A DNA stretch of 49,557 nt from Lachnospiraceae bacterium. Lineage in GTDB: Bacteria; Bacillota; Clostridia; Lachnospirales; Lachnospiraceae. Below, in pieces: positions 35,987 through 42,286 of this stretch (its first letter is position 1; every line of letters begins with the position of its first letter). The position numbers and the translations under genes are program-made. Location of the stretch: the NCBI GenBank assembly GCA_015056905.1, contig SVFI01000018.1:1-49557 (forward strand), read 5' to 3'. The notes beneath the pieces were generated by a model. It ran no database searches. It worked only from the letters and a program-made list of their open reading frames with translations, and had not been told where the DNA came from.

Positions 35987-37033
35987 ATGACACTTTCAAA
36001 AGAAACAATAAAACAACTTTATCATACACATGGCATAAGCAATGATATTCTCCTCGCACTTCTCGCAACAGACACGTGGGACGAAGAACTTTTTGCCTAT
36101 GCTGACCGGGTGCGCAGGGAAATTTACGGTGACGCCGTTTATGTACGGGGGCTCATCGAATTCAGCAACTACTGTAAAAACGACTGCTACTACTGCGGAA
36201 TTCGTGCAGGCAATTGTAAAGCCGTGCGCTACCGTCTCACAAAGCAGGAGATTCTCGATTGTTGCAGGGAAGGTTATCGTCTCGGTATGAGGACCTTTGT
36301 TTTGCAGAGCGGCGAAGATGCATATTTTACCGACGAGCGCATATGCGACATCGTCTCATCCATCCACAGCCGTTATCCTGACTGTGCCATCACGCTTTCC
36401 GTCGGAGAAAAATCCCGTGAAAGTTATCTGGCATATCATCAGGCCGGTGCCCGAAGATATCTGTTGCGCCACGAGGCTGCCTCAGATGCACTTTATGCCA
36501 AGCTCCACCCGGAGCAGATGCAGCTTGCAAGACGCAAGCAATGTCTGCAGGACTTAAAAGAAATCGGATATCAGGTCGGAGCAGGTTTTATGGTCGGTGC
36601 TCCGTATCAAACGCTCTCGGATATCGTTAGCGACCTGCGCTTTCTGCAGACTCTGGATCCGGACATGATTGGAATCGGTCCGTACATTACGCACAATGAT
36701 ACCCCTTTTTCCGGCTTTGAAAGCGGAAGTTTGTCTTTGACCCTCCGCATTCTTGCTATCGTGCGTCTTATGTTCCCGCACGCACTTCTCCCTGCAACCA
36801 CTGCTCTGGCAACTATCTCGCCGGACGGACGTGAGCGAGGTTTGAAAGCCGGGGCTAACGTTGTTATGCCGAACCTTTCTCCGCTTGGGGTGCGCCAACT
36901 TTATAATCTTTATGAAAACAAAAACTGCACCGGTGCAGAATCTGCCCAGTGCAGTGATACGCTTTGCATGCTTATTGAAAAAGCCGGTTACCATGCGGTA
37001 ACTGATATCGGCGATGTCAAGAGACCATTATAA
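35987..37033 (+). CDS. hydE: [FeFe]-hydrogenase maturase HydE (radical SAM)
   Basis: 348 residues. HydE is one of three maturases (HydE, HydF, HydG) that build the H-cluster of [FeFe]-hydrogenases. The radical SAM cluster motif is C63-x3-C67-x2-C70 in NYCKNDCYYCG, preceded by the family phrase VYVRGLIEFS, with LQSGEDAY and the barrel phrase LRHEAASDALYAKLHP. The C-terminal part has ATTALATISPDGRERGLKAGAN. GAGG lies 7 bases before the ATG. The hydrogenase, hydF and hydG are not in the window, which is common in Clostridia. Its end overlaps the convergent Nudix gene by 6 bp. Confidence 0.95.
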   Translation: MTLSKETIKQLYHTHGISNDILLALLATDTWDEELFAYADRVRREIYGDAVYVRGLIEFSNYCKNDCYYCGIRAGNCKAVRYRLTKQEILDCCREGYRLGMRTFVLQSGEDAYFTDERICDIVSSIHSRYPDCAITLSVGEKSRESYLAYHQAGARRYLLRHEAASDALYAKLHPEQMQLARRKQCLQDLKEIGYQVGAGFMVGAPYQTLSDIVSDLRFLQTLDPDMIGIGPYITHNDTPFSGFESGSLSLTLRILAIVRLMFPHALLPATTALATISPDGRERGLKAGANVVMPNLSPLGVRQLYNLYENKNCTGAESAQCSDTLCMLIEKAGYHAVTDIGDVKRPL

Positions 37034-37531
37034 CGTAAAAACATCCTTGATGCTGTCATAATGCAGAAAAATCCCCTGCGCAGCAAGCTCACGGATTTCA
37101 TCTGCCGTGGCGAGCTTATAGCCCAGTGTTTCTGCATCTTGAAGCTTAAGGTCTTTCTCGTCAAAATCAAGGACAAAACGATAGATGTCAACGAAATAAT
37201 TGTCTCCTTCACCCGGATTTTCTCTGTGGTAAGAAAACATATATCCCCCCTGCGCACCGGAAACATCAAGACCGGTCTCTTCTTTTACCTCACGAAGTAC
37301 TGCATCGAGCGATTCCTCACCCGCCATGGCCGCACCACCGGAGACTTCCCACCAGCCCGGTGCCCACGCTTTGGTCATGACACGCTGCGTAATTAAAAAT
37401 CTGCCATCCGGTCTCGCAACAACTCCAAGCACCGTCAGATGGTACTCATCATCTTTCAGACACCAATCATTTCTCTTCATGGTACGTCCCGTTTTCTGTT
37501 TATTCTTATCATAAATATCCCAATATTCCAC
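37028..37531 (-). CDS. Nudix hydrolase
   Basis: 167 residues with a complete Nudix box: GGAAMAGEESLDAVLREVKE followed by ETGLDV, preceded by the typical WWEVSG. Nudix enzymes cleave nucleoside diphosphates linked to another group. The N-terminal MEYWDIYDKNKQKTG and the DEYHL region resemble the YfcD/IPP-isomerase-like group, which does not settle the substrate. The start is a GTG with AAGGAG 9 bases upstream; the nearer ATG is out of frame. Single gene, convergent with hydE. Confidence 0.9.
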   Translation of the reverse strand: MEYWDIYDKNKQKTGRTMKRNDWCLKDDEYHLTVLGVVARPDGRFLITQRVMTKAWAPGWWEVSGGAAMAGEESLDAVLREVKEETGLDVSGAQGGYMFSYHRENPGEGDNYFVDIYRFVLDFDEKDLKLQDAETLGYKLATADEIRELAAQGIFLHYDSIKDVFTL

Positions 37532-37681
37532 GTTTTCATACTCCTTTTTCTGTTATCGGGTTTGATTTTATCATAACCGTTCGCACTTTGCACCTCTTTT
37601 CTTCTTTTTTACTTGCCTTTTCCCACGCGCACAGCTAAACTGATACTTGTAAATATTCTGACGAAAAGAGAGGGCCCCCTT

Positions 37682-38443
37682 ATGAAAGAAACCCTGTATA
37701 CCATACCATTAACCGATGCATTCCATGCAAACGACGAATGCCCGTTCTGCTTTGTGGAACGTGAAGTCGAACAAGACCTTTTGGACCTCGTACTCGGCTC
37801 CAGCGCCTCCTACATGGAAAGCGATATGCGCGAGATGACGGACAAAGCCGGCTTCTGCCGCACGCACTTTAAAAAGATGTTTGACTATGGTAACGCACTC
37901 GGCAACGCCTGGATTTTAAAAACCCACTACATCCAGATGCAGAAGGAACTGGAGGGACAGATTAAAATGTTCGCACCGGGCAAAGTCACTCTGATGAACC
38001 GTCTCAAAAAAACGGATGTTCCGGACAACTCCATCAGCAGCTGGGTCAAAGAAAAAGAATCTTCCTGTTATATCTGCAACAACTTTGCAAAAACATACGA
38101 TCGTTATCTCGACACCTTCTTTTTCATGTATAAAAAAGACGACGAGATGAAACATATGATTGAAAATAGCAAAGGATTTTGTCTTCACCATTTCGGCGAT
38201 ATCTGCCAGCGGGCACAGTTCGAACTTTCCGAAAAGCAAAAGGATGAATTCTATTCCCTCATCCTCTCGCAGATGCAGGAAAATCTAAAACGTGTCGGCG
38301 AAGACGTCGCATGGCTGATTGAAAAATATGACTATCGCAACAAAGATGCCGATTGGAAAAATTCCAAAGACGCCGTACAACGCGGTATGCAGAAACTCCG
38401 CGGCGGTTATCCTGCCGATCCTGTCTACCAGCAGTCGAAATAA
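37682..38443 (+). CDS. Cysteine-motif protein, DUF6062-like
   Basis: 253 residues; start at 37682 with GAGAGGG upstream. It has two similar halves, each with a CxxC and later a CxxH pair: C20-PF-C23 and C59-RT-H62 in the first; C-YI-C and C-LH-H in the second (around 146 and 180). The spacing suggests two metal sites or a paired redox or iron-sulphur unit in a duplicated helical protein. No signal or membrane segment. I believe it matches a Clostridia-specific family of unknown function; a weak TTGCCT/TAAACT promoter precedes it. Confidence 0.7.
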   Translation: MKETLYTIPLTDAFHANDECPFCFVEREVEQDLLDLVLGSSASYMESDMREMTDKAGFCRTHFKKMFDYGNALGNAWILKTHYIQMQKELEGQIKMFAPGKVTLMNRLKKTDVPDNSISSWVKEKESSCYICNNFAKTYDRYLDTFFFMYKKDDEMKHMIENSKGFCLHHFGDICQRAQFELSEKQKDEFYSLILSQMQENLKRVGEDVAWLIEKYDYRNKDADWKNSKDAVQRGMQKLRGGYPADPVYQQSK

Positions 38444-38450
38444 CAAATAT

Positions 38451-38484
38451 GGGTTGAAGAAACATTGTTTCTCCAACCCTTTTC
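38451..38484 (+). terminator. Terminator after the cysteine-motif gene
   Basis: GGGTTGaaGAAAC / GTTTCtcCAACCC stem followed by TTTTCTTTT. Confidence 0.85.
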
Positions 38485-38486
38485 TT

Positions 38487-38762
38487 TTACATATTCTCTG
38501 CAAACTCCTCCAGCGTTTTTGCCTCGCGCGCCCCCTTTATCCACCGATAAAGAAGTTCTTTATCCTTGGTTTCTTTAATCTTTTCCACAAGTTCATTCGG
38601 AAGACTCCCCAAATCTTCCAACAAAAACAGCAACGAGGAAGTTATTCCTTGTTCTATTCCCTGATCCATCCCACATACAATTCCATCTTCAAATCCAAGC
38701 TGATAATGTTCCTTGCGTTCCATCTGCATATGCTTTTCCTGATCATACTCAAAAATACTCAT
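38487..38762 (-). pseudogene. Remnant of Rpn-type transposase/nuclease C-terminus
   Basis: 91 residues beginning MSIFEYDQEKHMQMERKEHY, followed by a Gly-rich helical repeat (GFEDGIVCGMDQGIEQGI) and a leucine-rich tail. This pattern is the C-terminal region of Rpn-family (PD-(D/E)XK 'putative transposase') proteins, which are usually about 300 residues. The nuclease domain is absent: upstream sequence to 38950 has no open frame continuing it. It does have GGAGG 8 bases before its ATG, so a short product might still be made. I favour a decayed remnant. Confidence 0.55.
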
Positions 38763-38914
38763 TGCTTTCGCCTCCGCCCTCTGCTTTATACTGATGTTTT
38801 TTGAAATAAAAGCAAATGAGATCTTAAAAATCAGAATTGATTAAGACGGCTCGCGCCAAAGATATCAGATATGCTTTTCAGCATTGTATCACACAGTCTT
38901 TTGAAAAACAACAA

Positions 38915-38941
38915 AAAACTCCTTCCAAATGAAGGAGTTTT
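38915..38941 (-). terminator. Terminator after the TetR gene
   Basis: AAACTCCTTC / GAAGGAGTTT stem with ATTTG loop on the minus strand, then a T run. Confidence 0.88.
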
Positions 38942-38947
38942 CTCATA

Positions 38948-39553
38948 TTAATTCTTATACAAATTCTCTTTCAGCACATTCAAGTACGAAACAACCTCCG
39001 CATAATACGCATCCGGATCGATTCTTCCGTTTTGGAACTGCTCATTTAACACGCCGTCTGCAACAAAAATACACATCTTTAAGATTGCGGACGGGTCAAC
39101 CCCCTCCTTGAATCGGGAAATATCAGCCTTGGCGTATGTTTCAGCCAAACAAGCAGAATACTGATCCATACTGTCCGCCACAACCGAAAGCACCTCAAAG
39201 CTTTCCTCTCGGAACGCCTTCCCCACAAATACATTCATATATGGATAGGAAATCATAATATTCTTCTTCGACACTTCCATCTGTCTCTGCAATTCAAAGA
39301 AATCCATGCCATCGGACAATACATTCCCTGAATACTCCATCATCAACAGTTTCGTACTGTAATTATAGACAAACTCATATAGCCCCAGCTTACTTCCGAA
39401 ATAATGAAATAAAAGCCCCTTTGAAATACCTGCTTCCTTCACGATATCATCCGTACTCGCCTTCTGATATCCATTCTCTGAAAAAATCTTCAAAGACGCA
39501 TTGATAAACCGGTCCTGTTTCTCTCTTTTTAAATTAAAAAACTTATCATTCAT
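38948..39553 (-). CDS. TetR/AcrR-family regulator
   Basis: 201 residues. N-terminal TetR helix-turn-helix (residues about 10-58): RFINASLKIFSENGYQKAST, then DIVKEAGISKGLLFHYFGSK, the family's most conserved helix. The remainder is an all-helical ligand and dimerisation domain. Family members usually repress a linked transporter or enzyme; here the upstream gene is the nicotinamidase-like hydrolase, which reads towards it. A 15-bp inverted repeat sits between its promoter and start, suggesting autoregulation. Ligand unknown. Confidence 0.9.
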   Translation of the reverse strand: MNDKFFNLKREKQDRFINASLKIFSENGYQKASTDDIVKEAGISKGLLFHYFGSKLGLYEFVYNYSTKLLMMEYSGNVLSDGMDFFELQRQMEVSKKNIMISYPYMNVFVGKAFREESFEVLSVVADSMDQYSACLAETYAKADISRFKEGVDPSAILKMCIFVADGVLNEQFQNGRIDPDAYYAEVVSYLNVLKENLYKN

Positions 39554-39572
39554 GGTATTTTCCTCATTCCAT

Positions 39573-39620
39573 TGACTTCCTCAGTCATTTTATCATACCA
39601 CACATTTCCACTTTACACAA
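39573..39620 (-). promoter_or_regulatory. tetR promoter with palindrome
   Basis: Minus strand TTGTGT (39615-39620), 17 bp, TATGAT (39592-39597). The -35 includes the last codons of the upstream gene. Just downstream is TGACT-GAGGA-AGTCA (39573-39587), a candidate TetR operator. Confidence 0.55.
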
Positions 39621-40146
39621 TTTTAATCTGGCACATTTCCATTGCATTTAAAGCATTTTCATGACTGTCCGGAGTTACCCCTGCACAACAATCTGCCGCA
39701 ATGCAGACCGGTGTTTCCGTCAAAAATGTCTTGCAGAGCATCGCATTTGAAATCACACAAATATCCGTACAAAGCCCCACCAGCGTAATACTTTCTGCAT
39801 CGTTATACACACCGTCTCTCAAATCTTGCGCCAGTTCGGAAGAACCAAATGTCAGTTTCTCATACACTTTGCAGGCATCGACATCTATCACTGCCTTGAT
39901 TTCATCACAAATCTCATGCCCCTTCGTTCCCTTAATACAGTGCTCAACCGGAAGATTTTTCCCTTCCTGCGTCTCCATATAATTTTCAAAATGCGTATCC
40001 TTTGTAAAAATAACCTTATCGCCTGACTGACGGAATTCCTCTATTTTCCTTACTACATTCGGAACAATTTGAACAGCCTCTTTTGTTCCGAGCGCCCCGT
40101 CTATAAAATCATTCTGCATATCAACTACAATCAAAAGCTTTGCCAT
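39613..40146 (-). CDS. Nicotinamidase-like cysteine hydrolase
   Basis: 177 residues, start at 40146 with AAAAGGAGG upstream. Isochorismatase fold with the nicotinamidase triad: D10 in VVDMQNDF, lysine in YEKLTFGS, and the nucleophile cysteine in GLCTDICV. Metal-site residues D-x-H appear in FTKDTHFENY, with a further histidine in VEHCIKGTKGHE. Nicotinamidase (PncA) turns nicotinamide into nicotinate for NAD recycling; related hydrolases use other amides, so the assignment is probable rather than certain. No other NAD gene is nearby. Confidence 0.82.
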   Translation of the reverse strand: MAKLLIVVDMQNDFIDGALGTKEAVQIVPNVVRKIEEFRQSGDKVIFTKDTHFENYMETQEGKNLPVEHCIKGTKGHEICDEIKAVIDVDACKVYEKLTFGSSELAQDLRDGVYNDAESITLVGLCTDICVISNAMLCKTFLTETPVCIAADCCAGVTPDSHENALNAMEMCQIKIV

Positions 40147-40183
40147 GTCGTATCCTCCTTTTATCAAAATACACTTTGTTATC

Positions 40184-40212
40184 AGTATAATTACGATTCT
40201 CTCCCTTTTCAA
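40184..40212 (-). promoter_or_regulatory. Promoter of the nicotinamidase-like gene
   Basis: Minus strand TTGAAA (40207-40212), 17 bp, TATACT (40184-40189), 38 bp before the start. Confidence 0.72.
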
Positions 40213-40230
40213 GACCTTGTTTTTTTACAT

Positions 40231-40262
40231 AAAAAAAGAACCAATCCTCACGAATCGGTCCT
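40231..40262 (-). terminator. Intrinsic terminator of an unidentified minus-strand transcript
   Basis: AGGACCGAT pairs with ATTGGTTCT (two G-U pairs) on the minus strand, followed by seven T. No annotated gene ends here. Confidence 0.75.
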
Positions 40263-40372
40263 TTGTTTGTTGCATCCCTCATAATCCATTTTTCGAGTTC
40301 ATACCCGGGGAGTGTTCCGGAGCGCACCATTTCAAACACTCCGGTCCCCTTCGGTTCTCTACGAACATGCAT
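40231..40372 (-). ncRNA. Candidate small RNA or short ORF
   Basis: The stretch upstream of the 40231-40262 terminator is GC-richer than its surroundings. It contains an 8-bp stem GGAGTGTT / AACACTCC (40309-40316 with 40335-40342) with a nested CCGGAG/CTCCGG. An ORF from 40372 (MHVRREPKGTGVFEMVRSG) also runs through it without stops, and an internal ATG (40330) follows GGAG by 8 bases. But that frame continues straight through the terminator into the next promoter, so it is not clean coding sequence. Either a structured RNA or a short decayed gene; I recognise neither. Confidence 0.3.
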
Positions 40373-40401
40373 ACTTTAACAATTTTCCACAAGAAAACCT
40401 A

Positions 40402-40460
40402 TTGGTTTTTATTGGCTCTTAAATTATTGTTTTTTCTTGGTTTTTCTTGGTTTTTGTTGC
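40402..40460 (+). repeat. Phased TTGGTTTTT direct repeats
   Basis: TTGGTTTTTATTGG (40402-40415), TTGGTTTTTCTTGG (40437-40450) and an overlapping TTGGTTTTTGTTGC (40447-40460). The TTGG/TTGC units recur every 10 bp, and the two blocks start 35 bp apart. They lie about 40-100 bp upstream of the -35 of the kinase operon, where an activator would bind. Confidence 0.6.
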
Positions 40461-40481
40461 CTCTTTTGCTCCCAGGCCATC

Positions 40482-40516
40482 CAAAATATGGTAATTCATT
40501 GAATTTCCATATTTTG
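40482..40516. promoter_or_regulatory. 35-bp inverted repeat over the kinase promoter
   Basis: CAAAATATGG / CCATATTTTG (perfect 10-bp arms), one T/T mismatch, then AATTC / GAATT around a 3-base ATT centre. It covers the -35 and half of the spacer, so it is a likely operator; with no T run it is not a good terminator. Confidence 0.65.
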
Positions 40517-40527
40517 TGATATATAAT
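40499..40527 (+). promoter_or_regulatory. Promoter of the kinase-regulator operon
   Basis: TTGAAT (40499-40504), 17 bp, TATAAT (40522-40527). Transcript start near 40534, giving a leader of about 165 bases before the tiny peptide ORF and about 230 before the kinase. Confidence 0.72.
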
Positions 40528-40583
40528 TTAGGGAGTTGAAACCCGAAAAATAGCACCTACAAGATTTAATAGTTTGCAATAGA

Positions 40584-40643
40584 ATGAAGAAGGATACTAG
40601 AAGCTTAATTAACAGTTGCTTCTTAAAATTCCCCAAAAATTAA
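40584..40643 (+). CDS. Possible 19-residue leader ORF
   Basis: ATG to TAA in the leader: MKKDTRSLINSCFLKFPKN, basic with one cysteine. It has no clear ribosome site, so translation is doubtful. It ends 18 bases before the hairpin that hides the next tiny ORF, so ribosomes here could influence that hairpin. Too short to judge by composition. Confidence 0.2.
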   Translation: MKKDTRSLINSCFLKFPKN

Positions 40644-40660
40644 AAAACCATTCTGAAAAA

Positions 40661-40702
40661 CTCATTTTCTCACCTCCTATACTGGGAGGTTACTCAAATG
40701 AG
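40661..40702 (+). promoter_or_regulatory. Hairpin hiding ribosome site and start of the tiny ORF
   Basis: Two stacked perfect stems: CTCATTT (40661-40667) with AAATGAG (40696-40702), and inside it ACCTCC (40672-40677) with GGAGGT (40685-40690). The inner stem hides the GGGAGG ribosome site and the outer stem hides the ATG of the 40698-40742 ORF. Internal loops are 4 and 5 bases. Confidence 0.7.
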
Positions 40703-40742
40703 CTTTCTTAAACTATTGGTTCTTGTACTTGTATTTTTGTAG
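40698..40742 (+). CDS. 14-residue hydrophobic peptide upstream of the kinase
   Basis: MSFLKLLVLVLVFL and TAG. GGGAGG sits 8 bases before the ATG, an excellent site, though buried in a hairpin. The product would be a single short membrane-inserting helix with one lysine; it has no cysteine and no processing motif like AgrD. The kinase starts 20 bp later with its own GGAG. It may be a leader peptide controlling kinase translation, or a signal for the kinase's membrane domain. Its reality rests on the site, the hairpin and the position. Confidence 0.45.
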   Translation: MSFLKLLVLVLVFL

Positions 40743-40762
40743 GCATTGGTTAGGAGTTAATA

Positions 40763-42286
40763 ATGACTATTTTTATCGCTTCCTTATTTCGAGTAATTTG
40801 CACCATATTTTTATATAAAAAATTATTAGAAAAATCAAACCAGCAGATTCAGTATAAATCTTTTCACGTTATACATCTCATTGTAATGTTTATAATATCT
40901 TCAATTACACACATGTATTTCAAATTTACTTATTTGATTATTTATATTTTCTTATTCTATTTTTCAACTCTTGTTGTTTATAAGGTAAAATATGATTTGA
41001 ATTTTTTGTTAGCAACTTTATCTTTCTCGATATATCATTCCATACAATTTATTATTTCCCTACTGGTTACTTTAGTATCTGTTCCATTTTATTATTACAA
41101 TAATTTTACTCCTCCAGATGAATATTCTTTTCTTTTTACTGGAATTTTGACAACATTTACCATTAATAAACTAAGTAAATCCAAAAGACTAAAAGGAAAT
41201 TTGACATTCCTAACAAATAAACAATTTATACTTTCTGGAATAACTGTCGGCTGGTTAATCTTAGCCGTCAAAATAGTTGATCGTGTTCATGTTTTAGCAC
41301 AAACATATTCTACAAACACATTACTTGCCTCTATAATATCACTTGCTCTCTTCCTCCTCGCCTTCCTTCTCTTTGCATGGTGGCGTCGGCAGATTACAAA
41401 ATCGTACATCGAAAAGCTCCGCAAGTTAGAACTCCAATCACTGTACGACGAAATTGATGAAAAGGATAAGAAAATTCAAAAGTTAGCGGAAGACAACGAA
41501 TCCTTGGCAAGGATTATACATAAAGACAACAAACTGATTCCTGCCATGGAAAGTGCTGTCTTGGATTTTCTGCAAGATGAAACTTTCATTAACTCAGAAA
41601 AACTCAAAATCCACGGACAACAACTCGCCATACAGCTCCGCACCATGTCGCAGGAACGCAAAGGCATTTTGAATAACTACCAAACACAAGATACGACTCT
41701 GATTCAGACCGGAAACGTTAGTGTTGATACCATGCTCGCCTATATGCAGAAGAAAGCACATGCTAACAACATTCGTTTCGAGTTTAAACACACACAAGAA
41801 GCCCTGAATAAATTATTGGAACAAGTTTCTGAAAATGATTTGTCTCATCTCCTTTCCGATTTGCTCGAAAATGCGATTATCGCCATCGGAAACCGGGAAG
41901 ACAGTAAAATACAAGTTACTTTTGGACAACTACAGAAGGAATCCTATATTTCCGTTGCAGACACAGGGATTCCTTTTGAAATAGATACCTTACATCAATT
42001 TGGTATTCATAAGCACACCACACACGAAGACACCGGTGGCAACGGTATCGGATTGATGGACATTTGGTTGTTCAAAAAGAAATACCGTGCATCAATACAA
42101 ATTCAGGAATATCAGTTGCATAAGAGCAACTTTACAAAGAAAATTACTCTTTCACTGAACAGAAGAAACCATTATGTTGTTCAATCATATCGCCACATGG
42201 ATATTATCAACACTCAGACACGTGGTGACCTCTATGTAATTCCTTCTGAGAACAACATTAAAATCGGAGGTATGACCAATGACTAA
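40763..42286 (+). CDS. GHKL-type sensor histidine kinase
   Basis: 507 residues. About six membrane helices fill residues 1-210, followed by a coiled coil (about 212-248), a phospho-acceptor-like helix with H253 in ARIIHKDNKL, and a GHKL ATPase: N370 in LLENAI, DTGIPF near 397, and GGNGIGL near 422. Layout resembles AgrC/ComD-type kinases that sense peptides. TTAGGAG precedes the ATG. The membrane half (to about base 41340) is clearly more AT-rich than the rest. The stop overlaps the regulator start by 8 bp. Cognate signal unknown; the 14-residue peptide is a candidate. Confidence 0.88.
   Translation: MTIFIASLFRVICTIFLYKKLLEKSNQQIQYKSFHVIHLIVMFIISSITHMYFKFTYLIIYIFLFYFSTLVVYKVKYDLNFLLATLSFSIYHSIQFIISLLVTLVSVPFYYYNNFTPPDEYSFLFTGILTTFTINKLSKSKRLKGNLTFLTNKQFILSGITVGWLILAVKIVDRVHVLAQTYSTNTLLASIISLALFLLAFLLFAWWRRQITKSYIEKLRKLELQSLYDEIDEKDKKIQKLAEDNESLARIIHKDNKLIPAMESAVLDFLQDETFINSEKLKIHGQQLAIQLRTMSQERKGILNNYQTQDTTLIQTGNVSVDTMLAYMQKKAHANNIRFEFKHTQEALNKLLEQVSENDLSHLLSDLLENAIIAIGNREDSKIQVTFGQLQKESYISVADTGIPFEIDTLHQFGIHKHTTHEDTGGNGIGLMDIWLFKKKYRASIQIQEYQLHKSNFTKKITLSLNRRNHYVVQSYRHMDIINTQTRGDLYVIPSENNIKIGGMTND

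Noticed and set aside
40402-40460. CRISPR-like short repeats
   Set aside because: Units are only 10-14 bp, partly overlapping, with no 30-bp spacers and no cas genes in the window.
40698-40742. Type I toxin such as Fst/Ldr
   Set aside because: The peptide is only 14 residues, shorter than known toxins, no antisense RNA promoter is visible opposite it, and it sits directly before a kinase; leader or signal roles fit better.
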